A stretch of DNA of 52,855 nt. Source: an uncultured bacterium (GTDB lineage Bacteria; Verrucomicrobiota; Kiritimatiellia; RFP12; UBA1067). Position 1 is the first letter of the stretch. Every line of letters starts with the position of its first letter. Shown here one piece after another: positions 32,617 through 41,116 of the stretch. Below the pieces are notes generated by a model. It had not been told where the DNA came from and made no database searches. It saw only the letters and a program-made list of their open reading frames with translations. The DNA lies in the NCBI GenBank assembly GCA_902799715.1, contig CADCBS010000002.1:1-52855 (forward strand). The letters run 5' to 3'. The position numbers and the translations under genes were made by a program.

Positions 32617-35600
32617 ATGAGAAAGTTGTTGTTTGTACCAGTAACGGCGCTCATCGGCCTTGTAGCCGGATGTGCTACGCAACTCGTTGATCTCAATGGC
32701 AACCCGGTCCACGACCAGAATGGCAAACCAGTGGAAGTGTCCAGCTCGGCTCAAGAAAAAGTCACGCGGGCCGCGGCGAACCTCCGCTTGACCGTACGCA
32801 CCGTCATTGACCGGACCCTTCGTAAAAGCCTTGTCAAGGCGGAAAGCGTGCAGATTCCCGACGCCCAAATCAAGACCATCGTCGGCCCTGACGCCACGGA
32901 AGAGGACTTGATTGCCTTCAGGGCTGTCGTGAGAGCGGAGAGTAAAAAATATTTGGAGGAGGTCGTCTATCCTGCGCGCGTTGCCAGCATGAAGAAGACC
33001 ATTGCGGTTGCAATCGAGGGCTACCTCAAGCAGGGTAAGTTCGCGGAGGCGAGCAATTATCTGATGGGTGTTGCGAAGACCGGAATCAAGGAAATCGACG
33101 AGCCGGTGTCCGCATCGGTGGCAGAATTGAACAAGAGCAAAGTGGCTCCTGCATTAGCGAAGTCGAGGATTGAGAAGATCAGCTCGTACGTCGAGAAGAA
33201 CTTGGCGGCCGGCAACTACGAGAACGTCCGCGAGGCACTCTGGCGCATCGCGGCCTCCGGCAACCCGGACGTCGACGCGCTGGTGCGCGAATACACCATT
33301 GATCAGCTTCACGTCGCCGTAAACCCTGCGGAGTGGGCCGTTATCAAAAAAGAGATTGACGCCAAGGCCGCCGAGCTCATCAAAGCGAAGAAGTTCGACG
33401 AGGCGATTGCGTGGCTGAAGGCGTACCGGCGCGTGCGCACGTACTCGCTGCGGCTTGACGAGAACCTCAAGAAAGTCGAGGCGGAGCTCGTCAAGATCGG
33501 CGTGTCCGACAAGGACATGAAGCCCATCCTCGAGGCGACCGGCAAGCTCGTCGGCGAGGCCGAGAAGATTGTTGACATGACGGACGTCACAACGAATTCA
33601 GTAACGATTACGGAGGGGAAAGAAATCGCGGGATCGTCCCCGGACCTCAAGGCGTACGAGGAGCGTCTGGAGGAGTATCGCGAGTTGCTTCTGCGCTATA
33701 ACTGCACGGAGACCGCCGCGAATGGCATCGTCAAGAAGTTCGACGGCGATGTGAAACCGTTGCTGGCCCCCCTCTCGAAGCCTGCAACGAAAGAAGGCGG
33801 CAAGTCTGAAACGAAGTCGTTCCTCCTGCTGGGCACTGGCGCGCTCAACGCCCGTATCGACAAGCTGGTCGCCAAGTGGACGGCCGAAGCGAAGAACAGG
33901 AAATCCAAGCATCTCGAAGCTCTCCGCGAGGCCGCCATCAAGGCCGCCATCGACGACATGACGGCAAAGGTGAAGGAACTTGTCAATAAGGGCAAGTACG
34001 CCGAGGCGCGCGAGGTCATCTGGAAGGCGACGTCTACGGAAGACGTCGACTTGAACGCGAAGGTGCGCGTGGAAGGCGTGAAATTGATGCTGAGCCTCGT
34101 CAACCCGGCCAACTGGAAGGCGATCGAGAAGGATTTCGCCGAGAAGGTGAAAGAGGCCAAGGCCGGCTCGTCATACGACAGCGCCATCGCCTGGGTCCAG
34201 GCCTATCCCGACATCCGCACATACACGGAACTCATCGACACGAAGCTCGACACCGTGAAGGACTCGCTGGTCAAGCTTGGAATCGACGAGGCCAAGCTTG
34301 AGGCCATCGCCGCCGAGACCAAGAAGGCCACGGTTGAGGTGGAGCGCCTTGCCAGCCATGTCGACATCGTGAACAAGAAGGTTGTCGGCGGCAAGGATAT
34401 TCCGCTCGGTGGCTATGAGAAGCTCCTTGCCGACTACCGGAAGGCGCTTGTCCTCAACGACTGCACCGAAGCCAATGCCGACAAGCTTGTTGAGTCCTTC
34501 AAGCGGAAAGTCCAGTCGCTTGTCGCGATCCTTTCGGGCGGTGTCGAGAAGGAGGAGATGCTGCTGGGTTCCAACGCCGTCAACGACCGTTTGGCCAAGC
34601 TCCGCGCCAAGACCGTCAATGACCTCAAGCAGATGAAATACAAGCATGTGTTTACCGACCTGATCGCGAAGGTTTCCGAGGCCGTCGCCGCCGGGCGCTA
34701 CGGCGACGCGCGCAATGTCATCCGCGACGTCGACCTGGTCAAGGACGCGGACTGGGACGCGCGGATCTACACCACGCGCATCGGCTTGCTGAACAGCGTC
34801 GTGAACCCCAGCCAGTGTGCTGCGCTCTTGAAGGAGATCGACGCGAAGGCGAAAGAGCTTTTCGACGCGAAGAAGTACGAGGAGTTCGCCGAATACGCGA
34901 AGAACTACGAGTACGTCCATGACACTTACAAGCAGATCGCCGACGCCCTCGACCAGGTGAAGGCCGCCATGATCGGCTTGACGATTGCGGAAAAGGACGC
35001 CGTCATGTACATCGACGCCCTGGCCGCGCGCATCCGCGAGATGACGGAGAAGCGCACGGGCGCCTACGCCACCGAGACCGACAAGGATCTCGCCGAGCTC
35101 GAGAAGGCGCTTGCCGAGCTCGAGAAGGGTATTGTGGCGCAGTACTACAGACCCAAAGAGGTCGCGAAGTTCTGCCAGACCGTCAAAGCTGAAATCCTCG
35201 CCCTCATCACGAAGGCGCCGGATCCGATGACGACCTGGGAGCTGAACGAGGCCCTCCGCGCCCGTCTCGCTAAGTACACCGCGCAGATCAAGGATCTCAT
35301 CGCGAAGCGCGATGCCGCCAATGCGGCCGAGGCTTACGCGAAACTGCTTGCCGACATCGACACGGAAGTGTCGTTCGACTCACAGATTGCCATGGCAGAG
35401 GACGCCATCGCCAAGCAGCTCGGGGGTGTCAAGTGCCCCCTCGCGAACCTGCGCATGAACGCGCTTCTCGGCGAGTACGCCCGCACGATGCGCCTGCTGA
35501 AGCTTGGCAGGAAGATCGACTCCGAACAGGCGACGGTCGCTCTGCTCGGCGGCGTCTATCTCGACCAGTCGGCCGTGGTGACGCGCGCGCTCGAACTCGG

Positions 35601-36315
35601 CGCCGACGCAAACGGGAGGTCCGCCCGCGACCCGCTTGGGCGCACGGGTGTGCTGATTGCGATTCAGAGCGGACACAACTCCTTCCTGAAGCAGCTGGCG
35701 GATGCAGGAGCCGCGCTCGATCCAGTCGATGCAGACGGCGACACGGCGCTGCACTACGCCGTGCATCGCGGCAATCTCTCCGTCTTGAAGGTCTTGTTGA
35801 AGAAGAATGACGTGGACAAGGTCAACAAGGACGGTGAATCCGCGCTGTTTATCGCCGTGCGCAAGAACCAGGCCGCGCTCTCCGCCGCACTCACTGCCGC
35901 GAAGGCCGATGTGACGAAGAAGAACGCAAAGGGCCAGACGCCGATGGACGTGGCGTGCCTCGCCGGTAGCCGCGACGTGCTCGACACGCTGGCGAAGGCT
36001 GGCGCGGAGTATGGTCCCGCACAACTGAAGATCGCGGCGGAGAAGGACCGTCTCGCGGTTGCCCAGTGGCTCGTTGGCATGGGCGTGGACGTGAACGCGC
36101 CCGGCGTCATGGAGGCCACAATCTCGAAGTCTGACACCCAGCGCTACCTCGTCCACGAGGGCGGCATCCTCAAGGCCTGCGAGGAGAAGGCGTGCGGCGG
36201 CGAGTCCGACGCCAGCCCTTCGGCGAAGAAGAAGGCGGCAGCCATCGTCCCTCCCCCTGTGAAGGCGGCGGAGGTGACGGGCACGATCAACTTCAAGGTG
36301 TCCGAGACGAAGTGA
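32617..36315 (+). CDS. 1232-residue lipoprotein with three internal helical repeats and C-terminal ankyrin repeats
   Basis: The signal ends in the lipobox VAGC. A ~230-residue helical unit is repeated three times, beginning near residues 181, 445 and 678. Each carries a stretch like NPAEWAVIKKEIDAKAAELI, NPANWKAIEKDFAEKVKEA or NPSQCAALLKEIDAKAKELF, preceded by GNYENVREALW, GKYAEAREVIW or GRYGDARNVI. These look like TPR-like helices used in spanning the periplasm. Residues about 970-1160 are ankyrin repeats (DGDTALHYAVHRGNLSVLKV, DGESALFIAVRKNQ, GQTPMDVACLAGSRDV). It stands alone with its own promoter and terminator. Ankyrin repeats outside the cytoplasm suggest a protein-binding scaffold in the envelope. 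No partner is identified. Confidence 0.85.
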   Translation: MRKLLFVPVTALIGLVAGCATQLVDLNGNPVHDQNGKPVEVSSSAQEKVTRAAANLRLTVRTVIDRTLRKSLVKAESVQIPDAQIKTIVGPDATEEDLIAFRAVVRAESKKYLEEVVYPARVASMKKTIAVAIEGYLKQGKFAEASNYLMGVAKTGIKEIDEPVSASVAELNKSKVAPALAKSRIEKISSYVEKNLAAGNYENVREALWRIAASGNPDVDALVREYTIDQLHVAVNPAEWAVIKKEIDAKAAELIKAKKFDEAIAWLKAYRRVRTYSLRLDENLKKVEAELVKIGVSDKDMKPILEATGKLVGEAEKIVDMTDVTTNSVTITEGKEIAGSSPDLKAYEERLEEYRELLLRYNCTETAANGIVKKFDGDVKPLLAPLSKPATKEGGKSETKSFLLLGTGALNARIDKLVAKWTAEAKNRKSKHLEALREAAIKAAIDDMTAKVKELVNKGKYAEAREVIWKATSTEDVDLNAKVRVEGVKLMLSLVNPANWKAIEKDFAEKVKEAKAGSSYDSAIAWVQAYPDIRTYTELIDTKLDTVKDSLVKLGIDEAKLEAIAAETKKATVEVERLASHVDIVNKKVVGGKDIPLGGYEKLLADYRKALVLNDCTEANADKLVESFKRKVQSLVAILSGGVEKEEMLLGSNAVNDRLAKLRAKTVNDLKQMKYKHVFTDLIAKVSEAVAAGRYGDARNVIRDVDLVKDADWDARIYTTRIGLLNSVVNPSQCAALLKEIDAKAKELFDAKKYEEFAEYAKNYEYVHDTYKQIADALDQVKAAMIGLTIAEKDAVMYIDALAARIREMTEKRTGAYATETDKDLAELEKALAELEKGIVAQYYRPKEVAKFCQTVKAEILALITKAPDPMTTWELNEALRARLAKYTAQIKDLIAKRDAANAAEAYAKLLADIDTEVSFDSQIAMAEDAIAKQLGGVKCPLANLRMNALLGEYARTMRLLKLGRKIDSEQATVALLGGVYLDQSAVVTRALELGADANGRSARDPLGRTGVLIAIQSGHNSFLKQLADAGAALDPVDADGDTALHYAVHRGNLSVLKVLLKKNDVDKVNKDGESALFIAVRKNQAALSAALTAAKADVTKKNAKGQTPMDVACLAGSRDVLDTLAKAGAEYGPAQLKIAAEKDRLAVAQWLVGMGVDVNAPGVMEATISKSDTQRYLVHEGGILKACEEKACGGESDASPSAKKKAAAIVPPPVKAAEVTGTINFKVSETK

Positions 36316-36339
36316 CGCAACGGTCGCTTCTGCGTGCCG

Positions 36340-36378
36340 CGCCGCCGCAGCAGATGCTGCGGCGGCGTTGTTTTTTCT
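36340..36378 (+). terminator. Rho-independent terminator after the ankyrin lipoprotein gene
   Basis: An 11-bp perfect stem (CGCCGCCGCAG / CTGCGGCGGCG) with a 6-base loop is followed by TTGTTTTTTCT. It is 24 bases past the stop. Confidence 0.93.
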
Positions 36379-36413
36379 ATCACTTGAGGACGGCGCGCCG
36401 CCGCCGATTCTGT

Positions 36414-36443
36414 TTGCCATGCGGGCGGATGTTGTGCTAAACT
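36414..36443 (+). promoter_or_regulatory. Promoter for the Amuc-type pilus locus
   Basis: TTGCCA (36414-36419) and TAAACT (36438-36443) are spaced by 18 bases. A GGGAGGAA ribosome site precedes the ATG at 36489. Confidence 0.55.
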
Positions 36444-36488
36444 CGCGGAGTCGATTCAAAGGCTCTTCAGCGAAAAAGGGAGGAATCC

Positions 36489-37220
36489 ATGAACAAGTTT
36501 GCTTTGTTGGCGGCCGCGGCTGCGGCCGCATCGGTTTCGGCGCTCGCGCAGATGCGCGTTTCCAGGCCTGCGGCCGGGTCCAGGTCCAAGGGCGATTCGT
36601 CCGTCAAGATGAAGATCGACCACATGCCGAAGCCCGGCGAGGCGCTCGTGACGGCGCCGGCGTACCAGGCGCAGGTGGCCGGCAACCTGCAGCCGCCGAT
36701 CAACAAGCGGCCGCGCAAATGGGCGCTTTTCGAGCTCAGGTACAGCACGTCGGAGGACTGGGTGGACGAACTGACGTTCACTTGGCACGTGCTGGCCCAG
36801 GCGGAGAAGGCCGAACTGAACAAGTCGCGCAAGGCGGCGGAGCGCGAGTCCGGCGGCGCGAAGGCCACTGTCACGCCCTTTTCCTACTACACCGCCACCG
36901 TGCGCTACGTGAACATCCCGCGCGGCTCGCACATGGCGTGCGTGGGGCTTCCGCCGTCCACGGTGGAGCATTTCGGCAAGCCCGTCTGCGTGACGGTCGA
37001 GATAACCGACAAGAACGGCAAGTCGCTCGAAGTCCGCACCGAGGAGACGATGAACATCTCCAAGGCAGACCAGAACGCCAAAGGCCGCTGGTGGGAGAGC
37101 GAGACCGTGATGAACAACAGGAACCCGAACCTCAAGGTGGAGCGCCGCAACGGGCTGCTCGACCGCTCCAAGACGCCGTTCGCGCTCATAAACTCCTCGG
37201 ACTACGAAAACGCCGAGTGA
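36489..37220 (+). CDS. Amuc_1102 family pilus-like protein
   Basis: This 243-residue exported protein has a signal ending in VSALAQ. The mature part is beta-rich (KWALFELRYSTSEDWVDELT, YYTATVRYVNIPRGSHMACV, KPVCVTVEITDKNGKSLEVR). I assign it to the Amuc_1102 family from position (first of five genes in the Amuc_1102-1098 order), size and the two-beta-sandwich character. In Akkermansia the locus encodes a type IV pilus-like envelope machine. Exact role unknown. Confidence 0.82.
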   Translation: MNKFALLAAAAAAASVSALAQMRVSRPAAGSRSKGDSSVKMKIDHMPKPGEALVTAPAYQAQVAGNLQPPINKRPRKWALFELRYSTSEDWVDELTFTWHVLAQAEKAELNKSRKAAERESGGAKATVTPFSYYTATVRYVNIPRGSHMACVGLPPSTVEHFGKPVCVTVEITDKNGKSLEVRTEETMNISKADQNAKGRWWESETVMNNRNPNLKVERRNGLLDRSKTPFALINSSDYENAE

Positions 37221-37238
37221 CAATGCAGGGCTGACCAC

Positions 37239-38978
37239 ATGGCACGCCGTTTCCTCACACTGAACGTAGGCTCGTCGAAGGTCGTGCTCGCGGAGTACGT
37301 CCTTGCCGGCAAGCACAATCCGCAGCTCGTCAACTACGGGACGGGCGACATCGTACCCGTGGACAGCGACATGCTCGGCTCGATGACGGCCGCGCTCACG
37401 CCCGTGCTTCTGGGCATAATGCGCGACACCGGCATCAAGCCCGGCCCCGTGCACATCGCGCTTTCCGGGCAGATGGTCTTCCCGCGCTTCGTGAAACTCC
37501 CCCCCGTGGAGGCGTCGAAGCTGGAGCAGATGGTCCGGTACGAGGTGGAGCAGAACGTGCCTTTCCCGATGGACGAAATCGTCTGGGACAAGCAGTTCAC
37601 CGGAGCGTCCGACACCGGCGAGGAGACCGCCGTGATAGTGGCGGCGAAGATCGAGCACGTTCGCGGCGTGACGGACGCCGTGGCGGCGGCCGGCCTGGAG
37701 CCCGAGATCGTGGACGTGGCGCCGATGGCCGTGGGCAACGCGTTCAGGTACAACTATCCGGAGCTGACAGGGTGCACACTGCTTCTCGACATAGGCGCGC
37801 GCACCACGAACCTCGTGCTGCTGGAAGGCGGCAAGACGTACTGCAGGTCGATTCCCGTGGCGGGCAACGCCGTCACCAAGGAGCTGGCGCAGGCATTCGG
37901 ATGCTCCCAGGAGGAGGCCGAGCAGCTGAAGATCAGCCGCGGATACGTGTCGCTCGGCGGGATGGAGGAAGACCCCGACGAGATTTCCGACCGCACCGCG
38001 AAGACGATCCGCAGCGTGATGAACCGCCTGAACGCGGAAATCTCGCGTTCGGTGAACTTCTACCGCTCCCAGCAGGGCGGCAACGCCCCGGAGCGCGTGA
38101 TGCTCGCCGGCGGCGGGTCGCGCATGACCTACATAGACAACTATTTCGCGGAGGTCCTGAACATCGAAGCGTTCCGCCTCGAACCGTTCAGGCGCCTGTC
38201 GCCCGGCGCGATCCCGGCCGACAGGGTGGCGGCGGACTCGGCGATTCTCGCCGAATCCGCAGGCCTGGCGCTCAGGGCGGCCGACGCCGCCGAGATGAAG
38301 ATCGACCTTCTGCCGCCCGAGATAACCGACGCGCGCAGGATGAAGAAGAGCATCCCGATGTTGGCGGCGGGCGCGATCCTGTGCCTTGCGGGGCTTGGCG
38401 TGTGCATAGCGGGCAACAACAAGGCCGCTTCCGGCACCGCGAAGCAGCTGAAGGCCTACAAGTCTGTCAAGCAGCAGCAGGAGGCCGCCCAGGGCGAATA
38501 CGCGGCGGTGGGCGAAGAAGTGAAGAAGGCCGCCGCAAACGAACGCGAGGTCGCGGCGCTCTTCGCTTCGCGCTCCCGCGTGCAGCGCGCCTTCGACGCC
38601 GTGCGGCACGGCATCCGCGCGGGCGAGACGAACGACGTCGGCAACGTGATGTGGATACGCTCGTGGAAGCCGTACCAGGACGGGACCGGCGCGACCGTCG
38701 AGATATGCGGCTGGAGCGACAACATGAAGCGCGCCAAGCAGGCGCTCGGCAACAAGGAGGTCCGCGAGGTCGTCCGCGACGCCATAACGGCTTCGAAGTG
38801 GATCGAGAAGGCCGAAGTGGCCGGCAAGGACCCCGTCACCGCCGTAGAAAGACCCTACGACGAAAATTCCAGGGCGCGCAAGCCGCTGCCCGTCGTGGAC
38901 GTGTTCAGCGTGGACCTGAAGTTCGCGCCCGACATTCCCGAGCCGCCGAAAGCGGAGTCCGACGGAGGTGAGTCATGA
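37239..38978 (+). CDS. Amuc_1101 family PilM-like protein with PilN-like tail
   Basis: This 579-residue protein has a cytoplasmic actin-fold PilM/FtsA-like domain at residues 1-360: LNVGSSKVVLAEY, MVRYEVEQNVPFPMDEIVWD, TLLLDIGARTTNLVLLEGGK, MLAGGGSRMTYIDNYFAEVL. A membrane helix follows at about 370-390 (PMLAAGAILCLAGLGVCIAG), then a coiled-coil and a ferredoxin-like periplasmic part of about 190 residues as in PilN. In type IV pilus systems PilM and PilN are two proteins; here they are one, as in the Akkermansia homologue. The next gene overlaps its stop by 4 bases. Confidence 0.9.
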   Translation: MARRFLTLNVGSSKVVLAEYVLAGKHNPQLVNYGTGDIVPVDSDMLGSMTAALTPVLLGIMRDTGIKPGPVHIALSGQMVFPRFVKLPPVEASKLEQMVRYEVEQNVPFPMDEIVWDKQFTGASDTGEETAVIVAAKIEHVRGVTDAVAAAGLEPEIVDVAPMAVGNAFRYNYPELTGCTLLLDIGARTTNLVLLEGGKTYCRSIPVAGNAVTKELAQAFGCSQEEAEQLKISRGYVSLGGMEEDPDEISDRTAKTIRSVMNRLNAEISRSVNFYRSQQGGNAPERVMLAGGGSRMTYIDNYFAEVLNIEAFRLEPFRRLSPGAIPADRVAADSAILAESAGLALRAADAAEMKIDLLPPEITDARRMKKSIPMLAAGAILCLAGLGVCIAGNNKAASGTAKQLKAYKSVKQQQEAAQGEYAAVGEEVKKAAANEREVAALFASRSRVQRAFDAVRHGIRAGETNDVGNVMWIRSWKPYQDGTGATVEICGWSDNMKRAKQALGNKEVREVVRDAITASKWIEKAEVAGKDPVTAVERPYDENSRARKPLPVVDVFSVDLKFAPDIPEPPKAESDGGES

Positions 38979-39943
38979 CAGTGCGCGGCAAGAAAATCGC
39001 CGCCGTGGCGGGCGGGGCGTTCGGTCTGGCCGTGCTCGTGTGCGGCTGGCTGGTGTTCTCCACGGGTTCCAAGGCGTCCAAGGCGGCGCGCCAGCTGAAG
39101 CGCGCAGCGGCCGAATTCGGCGCGGCGCAGGCCGCAACGCCGGTTCCCGAAAAGACAGCGGCCGCGCGCAGCGACGCGGAAGCGTGCGGGAAGCGCGCCG
39201 CCGCGCGGTTCGAAAAGATCCGCGAAATGTCGTTCAAGCGCGAGGACATGACGATAGGCGCGTTCCAGAGCACGCTGCAGGCGAAGTTCGCCGAACTTTC
39301 GGCTCTCGAGCACGGCAGCCAGGTCCCCCTCGTGAAAAACGAGCCCGGCAAGGAATTCGACTTCGGCTTCAAGACCCGGTCCTTCGGCGACGCCGACACC
39401 GTCCGGCTGCCGGCTTTGCAGAGGCAGCTGGCCGACACCGAAGCCCTCGTCAACATGCTTGCGCGCTCGCATATCGTCCAGATCGAGGAGATAGCCGTCC
39501 CGAAGGAGGATTCCGCCGGGAAGACGTCCGAGACCGAAGCCGGCGGAAAGCCGGGAGCAGGCCTTTCCAAGACGGTGTACGACGTCAAGTTCACGGCGAC
39601 GCCCTCCGCGCTGACCGTGGCGATCAACATACTTACCGGCGGCCCCAACAGGTTCACGGTGATAGAAAGCCTCGATTTCGAGCCGGCGCGCGACGCGATC
39701 CAGGAACGTGTCGCCGGCCGCGCCGAGGCGATCAAGCGTTCGACGGGCCAGGATTCCCGCAGTTCCCGCCGCAGGCAGGAGCGCCAGGCCGCGGCCCAGC
39801 CGCAGGAGATAGTGCGCGAGGTCGCTTTCGATCCCAAGGAGGACGGACTGTTCAGGGTCGCGATGCGCGTCGCCTTCTACGATTACGATAGCGATGCAAA
39901 GCCCGCCGCGCCCGCCGGAGCCGACACGGAGGCCGACCAGTGA
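38975..39943 (+). CDS. Amuc_1100 family pilus-like protein
   Basis: This 322-residue inner-membrane-anchored protein has a single helix (VAGGAFGLAVLVCGWLVF, residues about 10-28), an Ala-rich coiled coil at about 35-85 and a periplasmic domain (DTVRLPALQRQLADTEALVN, HIVQIEEIAVPKE, DVKFTATPSALTVAINIL, EVAFDPKEDGLFRVAMRVAF) like PilO/Amuc_1100. Amuc_1100 of Akkermansia muciniphila is known as a host-interacting surface protein; this distant relative shares architecture and place but little obvious sequence, so host effects cannot be inferred. Start and stop codons overlap the genes on both sides by 4 bases. Confidence 0.82.
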   Translation: MTVRGKKIAAVAGGAFGLAVLVCGWLVFSTGSKASKAARQLKRAAAEFGAAQAATPVPEKTAAARSDAEACGKRAAARFEKIREMSFKREDMTIGAFQSTLQAKFAELSALEHGSQVPLVKNEPGKEFDFGFKTRSFGDADTVRLPALQRQLADTEALVNMLARSHIVQIEEIAVPKEDSAGKTSETEAGGKPGAGLSKTVYDVKFTATPSALTVAINILTGGPNRFTVIESLDFEPARDAIQERVAGRAEAIKRSTGQDSRSSRRRQERQAAAQPQEIVREVAFDPKEDGLFRVAMRVAFYDYDSDAKPAAPAGADTEADQ

Positions 39944-41049
39944 AAAACCAACTTCCAGAATTCTTCAAGAAGAACTACGCCCCGGTCGCGTTCGTCGCCG
40001 GGCTGGTGGTCTGCGGCGTATGCATAGCGTGTTCCCTCAAGTCGCTTTCGGCGAAAAGCAAGAACGTCTCCCTCAATCCCTACGGCGACTCGTCGGAGTA
40101 TGCGGCGACGCCGGAGGCCGTCGTCCCGGAGCAGACGATTCTGCAGGCGCCGGCCGACGACGCGGCGAGCTATCTGCTTTCCGAGAAGCGCTTTTTCTGC
40201 AAGGCCGGCAGCACCAACGACAGCAAGCGCGCCTGCGGCAGGCCGTTCCCCGCCGCCAAGCTCGACAAGGACAAGCCGGTCTGCCCCTACTGCCGGATCC
40301 TCCAGCCCATGTCCCAGCGCGAAATCAAGCTGAACAAGGACGCCAACGGCAACGGCATCCCGGACGACTGGGAGAAGAAGTACGGCGTGAAACCCGGCGA
40401 CGAGGATAAGGATCTCGACGGCGACGGCTTCACCGTGATGGAGGAGTTCAGCGCCGAGACCGATCCGTCGGCCAAGGATTCGCATCCCGACTACTTCGCC
40501 TCCCTCTCCATGTCCGGCGAGGTGAAGAAAGAGACCATGCCGATCTACTGCTCTTCCGTGAACAAGATGTCGAAGATATGGCGCTTCGACATACGCAGCT
40601 GCGCGAACAACGGCTCCTACGGGCAGGTCGCCCAAGGCGAGCCGGTGACCAGGAGCGACAAGTTCGGCAAACGCAGCCCGATCGGCTGGAGCGTGACGAA
40701 CTACGTCGAAAAGATCGAGATGCGCAAGGTGGGCGGAGAGTCCGCGGTCAACGGCAAGGCGCTCGAGCGGCCGGTGGATGTTTCGACCATCGTGTTCGTG
40801 CGCGAGAAGGACGGCAAGCGGATAACCGTGCCGGTCGGTCCGCGCGGCAAGGGCTTCGAGTTCGAGAAAACCGTAAAACTGTCGTTCTCGCGGCCGCAGG
40901 GCTTCAATGGCGGCGACAAGAGCGAATTGACGGTGCGGGAAGGCGACGAGTTCACCCTGTACGCCGAAAAATTCCGCGTGGAAAAGATTGCGGACGGCTC
41001 CGTAATCGTCAAAAACCTGACCACCGGCGTCTCGAAAGAATACAAGTAG
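39940..41049 (+). CDS. Amuc_1099 family pilus-like protein with Cys cluster and calcium-type loop
   Basis: This 369-residue protein has one N-terminal membrane helix (YAPVAFVAGLVVCGVCIACS). At residues about 85-125 it has a four-cysteine cluster (RFFCKAG, RACGRPF, VCPYCRIL) that looks like a zinc ribbon. At about 135-175 it has Asp-rich loops DANGNGIPDDWEKKYGV and DLDGDGFTVMEEFSAETDP, the pattern of thrombospondin-3/EF-hand-like calcium sites. The C-terminal half is beta-rich. It fits the PilP-like slot between the PilO-like protein and the secretin. Confidence 0.8.
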   Translation: MKNQLPEFFKKNYAPVAFVAGLVVCGVCIACSLKSLSAKSKNVSLNPYGDSSEYAATPEAVVPEQTILQAPADDAASYLLSEKRFFCKAGSTNDSKRACGRPFPAAKLDKDKPVCPYCRILQPMSQREIKLNKDANGNGIPDDWEKKYGVKPGDEDKDLDGDGFTVMEEFSAETDPSAKDSHPDYFASLSMSGEVKKETMPIYCSSVNKMSKIWRFDIRSCANNGSYGQVAQGEPVTRSDKFGKRSPIGWSVTNYVEKIEMRKVGGESAVNGKALERPVDVSTIVFVREKDGKRITVPVGPRGKGFEFEKTVKLSFSRPQGFNGGDKSELTVREGDEFTLYAEKFRVEKIADGSVIVKNLTTGVSKEYK

Positions 41050-41063
41050 GCAGAAATGCGGGC

Positions 41064-41092
41064 TTGCTTCAATCGCATTAATTGGTTATCAT
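41064..41092 (+). promoter_or_regulatory. Internal promoter before the secretin gene
   Basis: TTGCTT (41064-41069) and TATCAT (41087-41092) are 17 bases apart in the only sizeable gap of the locus (67 bases). AAGGAG follows at 41102-41107. It would let the secretin be made at a different level from the inner-membrane parts. Confidence 0.5.
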
Positions 41093-41116
41093 TTCCGCAG
41101 CAAGGAGTCTAACCAG

